Shown here piece by piece: positions 14,736-23,879 of a DNA stretch of 64,000 bases. The notes beneath the pieces were generated by a model. The model had not been told where the DNA came from and did no database searches. It was given only the letters and a program-made list of their open reading frames with translations. Source of the stretch: Candidatus Faecousia faecavium. GTDB taxonomy: Bacteria > Bacillota > Clostridia > Oscillospirales > Oscillospiraceae. Position 1 is the stretch's first letter, and each line of letters starts with the position of its first letter. The stretch spans positions 1 through 64,000 of the forward strand of contig DVGO01000037.1 in the NCBI GenBank assembly GCA_018712645.1, read 5' to 3'. The position numbers and the translations under genes were made by a program.

Positions 14736-16702
14736 ACCCGTCCCCCCTGCATCGCAACAATCAGGATTGGATTTAGGCCGGTCATCAGGTGATAAGACCC
14801 CGCCTTTCTGGCTTTCGCCACACTGAGACTGACCACTTCTTCCCATTCAAATGCAAACTCTTTCAGGCACTGGGTCAGCTCCGCCTGGGATTCCAGAGAG
14901 ATGGCCGTGGCCACAATCCGCACATTGGGATTCTTTTCCAGCAAAAGCCGGATAATCTGCCGCAGATTTCCGCTGCTGCCGCCGATAAAGGCATGGGTGG
15001 GCGCAGGCAGGTCTTCGCAGGCTTCCGGAGCTTTTCCCGGCACTACAGTCAGATTCTCCAGCGCAAAACGGCGGCAGTTTTCCTGCAGCAGGGCAACCGC
15101 CGATTCCTTCTGCTCAATGGCATAGACATGACCTTTTTCGCAAAGCCTTCCTAGTTCCACGCTGACGCTGCCGGTACCGGCGCCAATGTCCCAGACAAGA
15201 GAGGTATCTTTCAGTTCCAGCTTGGACAGGCAGACACTGCGCACTTCACTTTTGGTCATGGGCACCTTTTCTTCCCGGAGGAAGGCGTCATCCGGAAGGC
15301 CGCAACTCACCGTCCGGCAAGCTTTTTCGTTTTCCACCAGAGCAACACTCAGGCTGTGGAAAGTTTGTTCCGCAAGTTCCTGGGCGCTTCCGGTCACAAT
15401 GCTTTCTTCCGGATAGCCCAACTGCTGTCCCACGCTGACAAGCACCTGTCCCAGTCCTGCTTTTGTCAAATCCTGGCAGATCCGGCCCATACCGTTTTCT
15501 CCCCCGGCCAGCACAAAGACCCGCGGGTTCCGGGCGACGTCGGCAGCCAGATTGTGGTTTCTTCCGTGGAGACTCACCGGCAGCACATCTTCGTACGATA
15601 CTCCCAGTTTGGCACACAGGCACACCAGAGAACTCAGTCCCGGCTCCAGGGTTACCTGACAATCTTCCAGCAATGGCAGCAGCTTCTTGGTTCCGCTGAA
15701 AAATCCCACATCCCCGGACATTACCACAGCGAACTCCCGGCATCCGGGGTGATTGTGGATAAATTCCGAGATTTTTTCCGGAGAAATGGCTTCCAAGATT
15801 TCCTGTCCCGGCTCCGCCACCGCCTGGAGCATCCGCCCCGCACCGATGAGGCAAGTCGCATGTCGGATGGCCTGCCGGGCCTGGTTTGTCATGGCATCCA
15901 GGCTTCCCGGGCCAATGCCCACAATGGTAACCTTGCTCTTCCAGGTAAGGCCAAACCGGCTGCAAATCTCATTCACCACCTGCTCAAAGTCCATCCCCTC
16001 CACCTGAGGTGGACGGCCGATAATCACCAGCTTTGCCCCGGCTTCCCGGGCCGACGCCAGCTTTTCGGCAAAGCCACCGGCACCGCCGGATTCCTTGGTA
16101 ACCAGAAATTTTGCCTGGATGCTTTCCAGCATGGCCAGATTCATCTGCCGGGTAAAGGGGCCCTGCATGGCAAAAATATGAGACGGCTGCACTCCGGCAT
16201 CCCGGCACAGCTCCAAAGATTCCATCATGGGCAGCACCCGGGCATACACCCGCTGGGAAAAGCCTTCCAGCCGGGAAAAAGCCTTCAGTTCCTTGCTGCC
16301 GGTGGTGAGCAGGATGTTCCCTTCCTGGGTATTTAAGTAATCCACCGCCCCGGCAATATCCGGCACCAGGATATCGTCCTCCTGAGCCTTGCCGCTGCTG
16401 CGGAGCAGGCGCAGATACTCCGTTCCGGTTTCCTCACAGGCAGCGCAGATATTCTCCGTCACCACGCTGGCGTAAGGGTGGGTGGCATCCACCACCAGGT
16501 CAAACCCTTCCCGGGAAAATAGCTGGGCCATTTCCCCCCGGGTCATCCGGTGGGCGGAAACCGTCATGTTCTCTCCTTCCGGCAGCAGGGTTTCTCCGTA
16601 TTCTGTAGCCACACAGGCAGTCACGAAAAGCGGCTGCGTGATCAAAAATTCCACCAGCTTTCGCCCTTCGGTGGTTCCGGCAAAAATACAAAGCTTATAC
16701 AT
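14732..16702 (-). CDS. Fused CbiJ-CbiE-CbiT: cobalt-precorrin-6A reductase and cobalt-precorrin-7 C5/C15 methyltransferase-decarboxylase
   Basis: 656 residues in three domains. Residues 1 to about 250: CbiJ/CobK reductase (LCIFAGTTEGRKL, DATHPYASVVTENI, FLVTKESGGAGGF). About 255-460: CbiE, a tetrapyrrole methylase (VTIVGIGPGSLDAMT, VVMSGDVGFFSGTKKL). About 465-656: CbiT, a class I SAM methyltransferase that also decarboxylates (WDIGAGTGSVSVELG, HAFIGGSSGN). One chain therefore covers ring reduction, two methylations and the decarboxylation. CbiE-CbiT fusions (CobL) are common; adding CbiJ at the front is less usual. It overlaps cbiH by eight bases (ATGTATAA) and cbiB by four. Confidence 0.93.
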   Translation of the reverse strand: MYKLCIFAGTTEGRKLVEFLITQPLFVTACVATEYGETLLPEGENMTVSAHRMTRGEMAQLFSREGFDLVVDATHPYASVVTENICAACEETGTEYLRLLRSSGKAQEDDILVPDIAGAVDYLNTQEGNILLTTGSKELKAFSRLEGFSQRVYARVLPMMESLELCRDAGVQPSHIFAMQGPFTRQMNLAMLESIQAKFLVTKESGGAGGFAEKLASAREAGAKLVIIGRPPQVEGMDFEQVVNEICSRFGLTWKSKVTIVGIGPGSLDAMTNQARQAIRHATCLIGAGRMLQAVAEPGQEILEAISPEKISEFIHNHPGCREFAVVMSGDVGFFSGTKKLLPLLEDCQVTLEPGLSSLVCLCAKLGVSYEDVLPVSLHGRNHNLAADVARNPRVFVLAGGENGMGRICQDLTKAGLGQVLVSVGQQLGYPEESIVTGSAQELAEQTFHSLSVALVENEKACRTVSCGLPDDAFLREEKVPMTKSEVRSVCLSKLELKDTSLVWDIGAGTGSVSVELGRLCEKGHVYAIEQKESAVALLQENCRRFALENLTVVPGKAPEACEDLPAPTHAFIGGSSGNLRQIIRLLLEKNPNVRIVATAISLESQAELTQCLKEFAFEWEEVVSLSVAKARKAGSYHLMTGLNPILIVAMQGGRV

Positions 16703-17426
16703 TCCGATATCCTCTGGGGGTCACCAATTTTCCGGCAATCTGGCGGGTCATGGCGTTGCCGATGAACACGGTGCAGAACATGTCCACATCCATGGTTTCC
16801 AGCTGCTCCAGAGTGCAGAGCTTGCCTTCCTCCCCATCCCGGCCGATGTTCCGGGCCACGGCGCAGAGCCGGTCGGCAGGCAATTCCCTACGCAGAATCT
16901 GGCAGGCCCGGCGCAGATGGTCCGGCCGTCCGTGGCTGGCAGGGTTGTACAGCACAATGGACAGGTCCGCCTTGGCGGCACATTCCAGCCGGGTTTCAAT
17001 CTTCTCCCAAGGGGTCAGCCGGTCGCTGAGGCTGATGACCGCAAAGTCATGGGTCAGAGGCGCACCCAGCAGAGCGCCGCCGCTGCAGGCTGCCGTCAGG
17101 CCGGGAACCACAACGATTTCCGGCTCCGTCTTTTCGCCCCGCAGCTCGTAAATCAAGGCGCCCATGCCGTAGATCACGCTGTCACCGGAGCAGACCATGG
17201 CAACGTCCCGCCCCTTCATGGCCTCATCCAGGGCCATCTGGCAGCGCTGGGTTTCCCGGGTCATGGGGGTGGTCATGTATTCTTTTTCCGGATACCAGTT
17301 TTTCACCAAATCCACATACACATGGTAGCCGATAATCACATCGCACTGCTCCAGCACCTGCTGAGCACGGATGGTCAGATTCTCATAATTTCCGGGGCCA
17401 ATGCCCACCACATACAGTTTCGCCAA
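16695..17426 (-). CDS. cbiH: Cobalt-precorrin-3B C17-methyltransferase
   Basis: Methylates C17 and helps contract the corrin ring. 243 residues, a tetrapyrrole methylase with LYVVGIGPGNYENLT at the N-terminus, MVCSGDSVIYGMGALIYEL and VVPGLTAACSGGALLGAPL. The start is TTG (17426) with GGAGG six bases before it; the same frame has no better start. It lies within the last 44 bases of cbiG, so translation is likely coupled. This is the single-domain CbiH, without the C-terminal extension found in some relatives. Confidence 0.95.
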   Translation of the reverse strand: MAKLYVVGIGPGNYENLTIRAQQVLEQCDVIIGYHVYVDLVKNWYPEKEYMTTPMTRETQRCQMALDEAMKGRDVAMVCSGDSVIYGMGALIYELRGEKTEPEIVVVPGLTAACSGGALLGAPLTHDFAVISLSDRLTPWEKIETRLECAAKADLSIVLYNPASHGRPDHLRRACQILRRELPADRLCAVARNIGRDGEEGKLCTLEQLETMDVDMFCTVFIGNAMTRQIAGKLVTPRGYRNV

Positions 17427-18438
17427 ATTGTACCTCCATAGATTTCAGCGCCAGGGCAACGGTCACCCCGTCCCGGGCAGTTTTGTTCACAAGCAGTTTG
17501 TCCGCTTCCATCAAAGCGGCTCGCTCACACACATTGTCCACGCCAACGACACTTTCAACGAAAGACGAGGAAGACACCGCGCCCCCTACCTGGGAAAGTT
17601 CCTGAGCGGTATAGAATACCGCCTGCCAGTGGTTTTTCTCACAGAATTCCAGCAGTCCCGGCTCCTGGGCCTTGCGGTCGATGGATGCCACCCGGGCGAT
17701 GCTGCGGCGGTCAATGTGATGCTGCTGCAAAACCTGGGTAACCACCTCTTCGATGGTCTGCGCCGGAATTCCCTTCCGGCAGCCGATGCCAAGATACAGC
17801 ACCTTAGGAAGAAGCCGGAGCGTTGTATCAAAGGGCTCCTCCGTTCCGTAGGTCAGGAAAATGCCCACCTTTCCCCGTTCCCCGGGAATCACCCCGGCGG
17901 GCAGATTGCCTGCAATGGGGAAATCACTTTTCAGGGGCACATCCCTTTCCAAAATGGCGGCGGATACCGCCTTGGCAGAAGCCATGCTGCTGATGGCAAA
18001 TCCCCGCTCCGCTGCCCAGGCATCCACGGAAAATCGGCCGTTGATATCCGTTGCGGTGGTAATCACCGCTGTGGCTCCCAGTTCTTTAGACAGTTCCCTT
18101 GCCAGGGCATTGGCTCCGCCAATGTGACCGGAGAGCAGCGGGATAACGAACTTCCCAAACTCGTCCAGACACAGCACCGCCGGGTCACTGGTCTTGCTGT
18201 AGACATAGGGGGCAATCTGCCGCACCGCAATGCCGCAGGAACCCACAAAAATCAGCACCTCCGCCTGGGAAAACCACTCCCCATAAAAGCTTTGGGAGGG
18301 CTTGGGAATCCCTTCAAAGTCTCCATCTGCCAATCGCTGCGGAGCAAAACAATGGGTTTGCATCCCAGATAGCCCCTGCCGAACCCGGCGGGCGGTTTCC
18401 ATTCCCATGCTGCTGTAGGCGAAAATCGCCGCTATCAT
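17383..18438 (-). CDS. cbiG: Cobalt-precorrin-5A hydrolase
   Basis: Opens the lactone ring and releases the two-carbon fragment as acetaldehyde in the anaerobic pathway. 351 residues: CbiG N domain (about 50-130, FVGSCGIAVRQIAPYV), a mid region with PLLSGHIGGANALARELS, and the CbiG C domain (about 220-351, YLGIGCRKGIPAQTIEEVV). Presence of CbiG together with CbiD and CbiK marks the cobalt-early, oxygen-independent pathway. ATGA overlap with cbiF upstream. Confidence 0.95.
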   Translation of the reverse strand: MIAAIFAYSSMGMETARRVRQGLSGMQTHCFAPQRLADGDFEGIPKPSQSFYGEWFSQAEVLIFVGSCGIAVRQIAPYVYSKTSDPAVLCLDEFGKFVIPLLSGHIGGANALARELSKELGATAVITTATDINGRFSVDAWAAERGFAISSMASAKAVSAAILERDVPLKSDFPIAGNLPAGVIPGERGKVGIFLTYGTEEPFDTTLRLLPKVLYLGIGCRKGIPAQTIEEVVTQVLQQHHIDRRSIARVASIDRKAQEPGLLEFCEKNHWQAVFYTAQELSQVGGAVSSSSFVESVVGVDNVCERAALMEADKLLVNKTARDGVTVALALKSMEVQFGETVCGGHWPRKL

Positions 18439-19190
18439 TTGCTTGCCTCCCGGAATTCCGTGGTAAACTCCGGATGGTACAGCAAAGATCTTTCATATTC
18501 CTGGCCCATACAGTTGCCCACGATAATCAGGGAGGTTTTGGTCAGGCCATTGCGGGTCACAGTTTCGTGGAGGGTGTCCACCGTACAGCGGAAAATCCGC
18601 TCCTCCGGCCAGGTAGCCTTGTAAACGATGGCCACCGGGGTAGACCCGGCATAGCCCCCTGCCAGCAGTTCCCGCTGGAGGCTTTCCGTCAAAGAGGTGC
18701 TGAGAAACAGCACCATGGTAGCTCCGTGGGATGCCAATGACCGGATGGACTCCCGCTCCGGCACCGGAGTCCGGCCGGCTGCCCGGGTGATAATCACCGT
18801 CTGGCTTACGTCCGGCAAGGTGTATTCTGCCTTCAGGGAAGAGGCCGCGCCGCAGAAGGCGCTGACGCCGGGGCAGACATCATAGGCAATGCCCAGCTTT
18901 TCCAATTCGTCAAACTGTTCCCGCACGGCGCCATAAATGCTGGAATCGCCGGTATGCAGCCGGACGGTGGTTTTGCCCACGCTTTCCGCTGCACGGATTA
19001 CCTCGATCACTTCTTCCAGGGTCATTTTGGCGCTGTTGTGAATCTGGCAGTCCGGTCTGCAATTTTCCAGAAGTTCCGGATTGACAAGAGAACCGGCGTA
19101 AATTACCACATCCGCCTGCTGCAAAAGCCGCTGTCCCCGCACCGTAATCAAATCCACAGCGCCGCTGCCGGCGCCTACAAAATGTACCAT
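18435..19190 (-). CDS. cbiF: Cobalt-precorrin-4 C11-methyltransferase
   Basis: Methylates C11. 251 residues from the ATG at 19190, which shares its A with the cbiD stop (TAATG). Tetrapyrrole methylase motifs VHFVGAGSGAVDLITVRG, DVVIYAGSLVNPELL, RLHTGDSSIYGAVREQ and CPGVSAFCGAASSL. The AGSLV signature separates it from CbiH and CbiL. A longer frame extends upstream within cbiD but the coupled ATG is the natural start. Confidence 0.95.
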   Translation of the reverse strand: MVHFVGAGSGAVDLITVRGQRLLQQADVVIYAGSLVNPELLENCRPDCQIHNSAKMTLEEVIEVIRAAESVGKTTVRLHTGDSSIYGAVREQFDELEKLGIAYDVCPGVSAFCGAASSLKAEYTLPDVSQTVIITRAAGRTPVPERESIRSLASHGATMVLFLSTSLTESLQRELLAGGYAGSTPVAIVYKATWPEERIFRCTVDTLHETVTRNGLTKTSLIIVGNCMGQEYERSLLYHPEFTTEFREASK

Positions 19191-20323
19191 TATGTTCCCT
19201 CCTTGATTGTTTGCCAAAGCTGCTCGGCATTTGCGGTCTGGCCCAAAATGCCATATTGCAGAGAATAGACAATTGCGCCGGTTTCCAGGGTTTCCCCACC
19301 CCGGCATTGTAAGTGAAAGCCAATTTTTTCTGTCAGGCTTTCCAGCGCCGCCTGTCGGCAGCGGTCATCGGAAATCACCGCCAGAGCATCGTCGCAGGCG
19401 ACGCATTGCAGCAGCGTTCTTACCTGCTCCGGAGGCAATCCTGCCGCCGCAGCGTGGGCTGCCAGAATTTCCATCCGGCAGTCGCCGTATTTGGAATGGG
19501 TATTCATCATCCCGCCGGCAATCTTCACCAGCTTGCCGATGTGACCAATGAGCAGCGCTCCCCGGAAGCCCAGTTCCTTGCAGATATCCAGGCTTTCCCC
19601 GATAAAATTCGAGCACTGCACCGCCTTTTCCGGATTCATCCCCAGGCTGTTTTGCAGAAAAGACGAACCGTAGTTGCCGGGGGTGAGCAGTACATACTCC
19701 TGCCCCAAGTCCCGGCGCTGGCGCAGTTCCACCCGAATGGTATCCACCAGGGCCTTCTCACTCATGGGCTCCACAATTCCGGTGGTTCCCAGAATGGAAA
19801 TTCCCCCCACAATACCCAGCCGGGGATTGAAGGTCTTTTTTGCCAAGGCCTCTCCCTCTGGTGCAGAGATCACCACATCCAGTCCGCCGGGATAGTCCGT
19901 CAAGGCCATCACCTGGGCCACATTTTCCCGGATCATCTGCCGTGGAACGGAATTGATGGCGGCTGCTCCCACCGGTTGATTCAGTCCCGGCTTGGTCACC
20001 CGGCCTACCCCTTCCCCGCCGTCAATGGAAATGCCGGGGGTACCCGTCCTGGAAACCCGGGCGAAAATCAGGGTGCCATTGGTAACATCTGGGTCATCGC
20101 CGCTGTCTTTGCGGACGGCGCAGGAAACCGCACCGTCTTGCCGGGTAATTTCCAGGATTTCCAGCTGCACGGTAATCCCCTTAGGGGTTTCGATGGAAAT
20201 TTCTTCCTTCTTTCTTCCCGTCAGCAGCATCCAGGCCGCTGCCTTGGCGGCGGCTGCGGCGCAGGTGCCGGTGGTGTAGCCCATGCGCAGCTTTTTGCCG
20301 CCTTTGTCGATATACACTTCCAT
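19190..20323 (-). CDS. cbiD: Cobalt-precorrin-5B C1-methyltransferase
   Basis: Methylates C1, an enzyme unique to the anaerobic pathway. 377 residues from the ATG at 20323. Signature LRMGYTTGTCAAAAAKAA at the N-terminus, then SIDGGEGVGRVTKPGLNQPV and GNYGSSFLQNSLG, and LIGHIGKLVKIAGGMMNTHS. The start is four bases after the cbiC stop. Length and motifs are normal. Confidence 0.96.
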   Translation of the reverse strand: MEVYIDKGGKKLRMGYTTGTCAAAAAKAAAWMLLTGRKKEEISIETPKGITVQLEILEITRQDGAVSCAVRKDSGDDPDVTNGTLIFARVSRTGTPGISIDGGEGVGRVTKPGLNQPVGAAAINSVPRQMIRENVAQVMALTDYPGGLDVVISAPEGEALAKKTFNPRLGIVGGISILGTTGIVEPMSEKALVDTIRVELRQRRDLGQEYVLLTPGNYGSSFLQNSLGMNPEKAVQCSNFIGESLDICKELGFRGALLIGHIGKLVKIAGGMMNTHSKYGDCRMEILAAHAAAAGLPPEQVRTLLQCVACDDALAVISDDRCRQAALESLTEKIGFHLQCRGGETLETGAIVYSLQYGILGQTANAEQLWQTIKEGT

Positions 20324-20327
20324 AACT

Positions 20328-20951
20328 TTACCGCATGATCTGGTAGAGCAGAGCATTGCAGATGGCTGCCGCCACGTTGCTGCCGCCCTTGCGGCCCCGG
20401 GCCACAATGTAGGGAGCCGGGTCTGTCAGAATCAGTTCCTTGCTCTCCACCACGTTGACAAAGCCCACCGGCACGCCGATGATCAGCGCCGGATGCAGCG
20501 CCCCCGCCGCCATCTGCTCATGCAGGGAAATCAGCGCCGTAGGAGCATTGCCAATGGCAAAAATGCAGGGCTTTTCCAGCTGGGCTGCCCGCTCCATGGA
20601 GACGATGGCCCGGGTGATGCCCCGCTGCTTGGCCTCCGCTGCAACTTCCGGGTCGGACATGAAGCAGTGGACAGTGCCTCCCAGCTTGCCCAGGATGACC
20701 TTGTTGATGCCAGCCTTGGCCATTTGGGTGTCGGTGACGATATCGCAGCCACCCCGGAGAGCCTGCAGGGCCTTGTCCACCGCATCCGGGGAAAAGGCCA
20801 GATTCTCCACATAGGAAAAATCTGCGGTGGTGTGGATTACCCGCTTGATGATGGGCTCCTGCTTGGGGTCCAGTTTGGTGTCCCCCAGAATCTCCGTAAT
20901 AATTTCAAAACTCCGTTTTTCGATGTCACCGGGTTTGATGGTTTCCAGCAT
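20328..20951 (-). CDS. cbiC: Cobalt-precorrin-8 methylmutase
   Basis: Moves the methyl group from C11 to C12, forming cobyrinic acid. 207 residues from the ATG at 20951 (MLETIKPGDIEKRSFEII). Motifs RVIHTTADFSY (with the catalytic His), DTQMAKAGINK, AIGNAPTALISL and IGVPVGFVNVVESKE are all present. The start lies 26 bases inside the cbiA gene with the SD GAAAGGAGA upstream. A longer upstream frame is only the shadow of cbiA. Confidence 0.96.
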   Translation of the reverse strand: MLETIKPGDIEKRSFEIITEILGDTKLDPKQEPIIKRVIHTTADFSYVENLAFSPDAVDKALQALRGGCDIVTDTQMAKAGINKVILGKLGGTVHCFMSDPEVAAEAKQRGITRAIVSMERAAQLEKPCIFAIGNAPTALISLHEQMAAGALHPALIIGVPVGFVNVVESKELILTDPAPYIVARGRKGGSNVAAAICNALLYQIMR

Positions 20952-22302
20952 GACGATATTTCTCCTTTCGGCAGGCTTCATAGAAATTCCGGACAAATTC
21001 CGGATTGGCATAGAAATGAAAATGGGGGAATCCGGCGTAGAGGGTTTCCGTGGCAACCACCGCAGGCCACTGCTTTCCGCTGGGCTTTTCTGCCAGGAAG
21101 ACACTTCCGTTTTCCGTGCAGTCCCAGTGGTGAAATTCATGTCCGGCAATGGACTGTCCTGCTTTGCACAGCAGGTTGTCTTTCTGAGCCGTCAATGTCA
21201 CATAGCCGAACCGGGTCAGCTTTCCCCGGTCAAAGCAGCTTCCCTCCACCGCACCCACCATGGGTACGTCGGCGATAGCCTGGGTCAGATACATGAAGCC
21301 GCCGCACTCGGCAATGCAGGGCAGCCCAGCATCCAGCGCTTCCCGGATGGATTGCCGCATTTGCTGGTTCTGACTGAGCTGGGGAAGATACAGTTCCGGG
21401 TACCCGCCTCCCAGATACAGTCCGTCCAGGTTCTCCGGAAGATGGTTGTCTGTCAGCGGACTGAAGGGCACCAGCTGTGCCCCAAGTTCTTCCAGAGCAG
21501 TCAGGTTGTCCCCATAGTAAAAGCAGAAAGCTTTGTCCTGGGCAACTCCAATACGCACCGGCTCCTGCCGGGGAAAGGTTACCTCCTCACAAGTCAGGGC
21601 CGGAGCCGACCATGCCAGTTCCAGCAGCCCATCCAAATCCAAAGTCTTTTCCGCCTGCATGGCAAGGGTCTGTAATTTTTCTTTCAGATTCTCCACTTCC
21701 CCGGCGGTAATCAGCCCCAAATGGCGGCTTTCCAGGGTGCTTTCCGGCACGGCAGGAAGAAAGCCCAGGGGCTGAATTTTTCCGGCAAATTTCTCCCGGA
21801 TGGCCCGAGCCAGGCCGGGGTAACTGCCGACGCTGCACCGGTTGAGAATCACGCCCTGGATCTGGTTGTCCGGATACAGGCTGAAAAAGCCCTGAATCAC
21901 CGCCAGCACGGACATTGCCGCTCCGGCAGCGTTCACCACCAGCACCACCGGGGTGCGGGTTATTCTGGCAACTTCGTAGGTGCTGGCTTTGGTAGAATCC
22001 AGGCTCAGACCGTCGTAAAAGCCCATGACCCCTTCCAGAATGCTCACATCACACCCATGGCTGTTTTTTGCCAGCAGATACCGCAGCGTATTTTCCGAAA
22101 AGAAAAAGGAATCCAGATTGGCGCTGTGGGTGCCGATGATCCGGCTGTGAAACATAGGGTCAATATAATCCGGGCCGCATTTAAAAGCGCCGACCTGCAT
22201 ATTCCGGTTGACCAGAGCCTGCAAAAGGGCGCAGCAAAGCGTGGTCTTGCCGCAGCCGCTGTTGGTGCCCGCCAGCAAAATTCTGGGTGCGGTATATTCC
22301 AT
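20926..22302 (-). CDS. cbiA: Cobyrinic acid a,c-diamide synthase
   Basis: ATP- and glutamine-dependent amidation of side chains a and c. 458 residues from the ATG at 22302; an ATG two codons earlier sits on the SD (AAGGA), so the second is preferred. The N-terminal ATPase domain has ILLAGTNSGCGKTTL and EGVMGFYDG; the C-terminal glutaminase has GGGYPEL, the nucleophile in CIAECGGFMYLTQ and a late FHFYANPEF. The 3' end overlaps cbiC by 26 bases. Separated from cbiK by a 94-base gap containing a hairpin. Confidence 0.95.
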   Translation of the reverse strand: MEYTAPRILLAGTNSGCGKTTLCCALLQALVNRNMQVGAFKCGPDYIDPMFHSRIIGTHSANLDSFFFSENTLRYLLAKNSHGCDVSILEGVMGFYDGLSLDSTKASTYEVARITRTPVVLVVNAAGAAMSVLAVIQGFFSLYPDNQIQGVILNRCSVGSYPGLARAIREKFAGKIQPLGFLPAVPESTLESRHLGLITAGEVENLKEKLQTLAMQAEKTLDLDGLLELAWSAPALTCEEVTFPRQEPVRIGVAQDKAFCFYYGDNLTALEELGAQLVPFSPLTDNHLPENLDGLYLGGGYPELYLPQLSQNQQMRQSIREALDAGLPCIAECGGFMYLTQAIADVPMVGAVEGSCFDRGKLTRFGYVTLTAQKDNLLCKAGQSIAGHEFHHWDCTENGSVFLAEKPSGKQWPAVVATETLYAGFPHFHFYANPEFVRNFYEACRKEKYRHAGNHQTR

Positions 22303-22337
22303 AAGCATTTCCTTCTTTCCCTTTCCGGTTTATGAAA

Positions 22338-22366
22338 TCTGCCCACGGGAAAGCTTCCCGTGGGCA
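22338..22366 (-). terminator. Hairpin between cbiK and cbiA
   Basis: TCTGCCCACGGGAA and TTCCCGTGGGCAGA arms around a three-base centre, followed on the minus strand by TTTC only. The weak T-tail suggests partial termination or 3' end protection, which would set cbiK expression apart from the downstream genes. Confidence 0.65.
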
Positions 22367-22396
22367 GAATCTTTCCTGTCATCCAATGCAAAGGTA

Positions 22397-23656
22397 TCAG
22401 GCTCTGTGGCCAGAAATGGCGCTGCTGCGAAATACCAGCATCCGGTCGTACCAGATTTCCTTGCGAACGCTCCAGGCAGCGCAGGGAATTTCCTGGTTCA
22501 GCGCCGCCACAGGAACGGTAAACACCACTTCTTGCTGTTTTCCGGTCTCCGGGCAGATATGCTCTGCTTCCGGAGCCTGGGCAGCCTCCTGAGCTGTGCC
22601 CATATACACTTTTCCATAGCCGTCACCGCTCATGGTCATGGCTGCGTTCATGGCACCATTTTCCACATGCAAGATACATTTTACCACATGGAACATGGAA
22701 GAACTGGAATCCACCGTAATTTCATAGGTTCCGTCGGCAATCTGCGCAGGCAGGATTACTTCGGCAGGAACTTCGGTATCCTGTTCCATGTGGGGCAGGT
22801 ACTCCCCTGCCAGGGCATCGGCCACATGGTCCACAAACATCTGCTGCACCGCAGGATACTGGCCCAGGCCCTTCAATACGCACTGGGTTTCATATCCAGC
22901 ATCGGCAAAAACTGCCTTCCAGGTATCTTCCGCATCTCCCGCCATGTCATTATGGGCATGATCACCGGCCACCACCATCAGCGGCAGCAGCACCACCTTC
23001 TTGGCGTCGGTTTTGCGCACATCCGCCAGCACATCCTCCACGGTAGGCTCTGCTTCCACTGTGCCGATGAAGAAATTGTGGAAACCTGCCTGAATCAGCT
23101 TCTGCTGCAGCTTGGGATAGGTTGCGTTGGCCGCATGTTCCGTTCCGTGGCCCATGAACACCATGGCGGTGTCACTTGTATTGTAAGGCGCCGTTTCCTC
23201 AGCCAGCGCCGCAATCAGCGTATCATAGTCCCGGTCCTCCACCAGCAGGGGACGTCCAACCTTCATAGAATGAAAGCGCTCCCGGTAGGCACCGATTTGG
23301 GCAATCACCCCATCATACTCGATTCCGGGCATAACATGGGTGGGCTGAATCACCACATCCCGGACGCCATCGGCAACCAGCCGCTCCATAGCCTGCTTGA
23401 CATTGTCGATTTCCAGCTGATCCCGTTCCTTCAGAATATCCAGGATAATCTGGCTGGTAAAGGCACGACGGATTTCATATTGGGGATAGGCTTTCTGAAT
23501 GGCCCGCTCCACTGCGCCGATGGTCAGATCCCGGTTATCGTTATAGCTGGTGCCAAAGGATACCACCAGCAGCACCGGCCGGGCAGTCTCCATACCGACA
23601 CTCTCCTCATCAATGGTTTCCGAAAAGGTACACACTTCTTTTGCAAAACGGTTCAT
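22397..23656 (-). CDS. cbiK: Sirohydrochlorin cobaltochelatase with an extra C-terminal domain
   Basis: Inserts Co2+ into sirohydrochlorin, opening the anaerobic pathway. 419 residues from the ATG at 23656 (SD GGAGG). The CbiK domain covers about 20-290: VVSFGTSYNDNRD, QPTHVMPGIEYD with the metal-binding His, FMGHGTEHAAN, and LPLMVVAGDHAHNDM. The last about 110 residues (from DGTYEITVDSSSSMFHV to EIWYDRMLVFRS) are not part of usual CbiK proteins; they resemble beta-rich domains seen in surface iron/heme or lipoprotein contexts, an assignment I hold loosely. No signal peptide is visible. First gene after the riboswitch. Confidence 0.92.
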   Translation of the reverse strand: MNRFAKEVCTFSETIDEESVGMETARPVLLVVSFGTSYNDNRDLTIGAVERAIQKAYPQYEIRRAFTSQIILDILKERDQLEIDNVKQAMERLVADGVRDVVIQPTHVMPGIEYDGVIAQIGAYRERFHSMKVGRPLLVEDRDYDTLIAALAEETAPYNTSDTAMVFMGHGTEHAANATYPKLQQKLIQAGFHNFFIGTVEAEPTVEDVLADVRKTDAKKVVLLPLMVVAGDHAHNDMAGDAEDTWKAVFADAGYETQCVLKGLGQYPAVQQMFVDHVADALAGEYLPHMEQDTEVPAEVILPAQIADGTYEITVDSSSSMFHVVKCILHVENGAMNAAMTMSGDGYGKVYMGTAQEAAQAPEAEHICPETGKQQEVVFTVPVAALNQEIPCAAWSVRKEIWYDRMLVFRSSAISGHRA

Positions 23657-23708
23657 CTTTGTCCTCCGTTGTAAGTTTGTCTGGTCCCTTCCGCTTTCGA
23701 CATACCCC

Positions 23709-23760
23709 AAAAAAGCAGAAGGAATCCCGGATGCCGGAGCATATTCTCACCGGCATCCGG
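23709..23760 (-). terminator. Hairpin with T-tract ahead of cbiK (riboswitch expression platform candidate)
   Basis: CCGGATGCCGG and CCGGCATCCGG arms around a 12-base loop (23727-23760); on the minus strand the stem is followed after 12 bases by TTTTTT. Lies between the riboswitch and cbiK. Confidence 0.7.
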
Positions 23761-23879
23761 TTGTTACGCCTCCGGAAAGCCGCCGCAGTCCGGAGCGGAT
23801 ACCACCTGTCCCGGGTGGAGGGCATGGCCGTTGGGCAATCTGCCATGCCGGATGCTGGCCGCAAGGGGGTTACGACCAC

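Noticed and set aside
13767-14846. Longer start for cbiB at 14846
   Set aside because: The extra residues overlap the end of the CbiJ-E-T gene and have no SD; the ATG at 14735 is coupled to the upstream stop.
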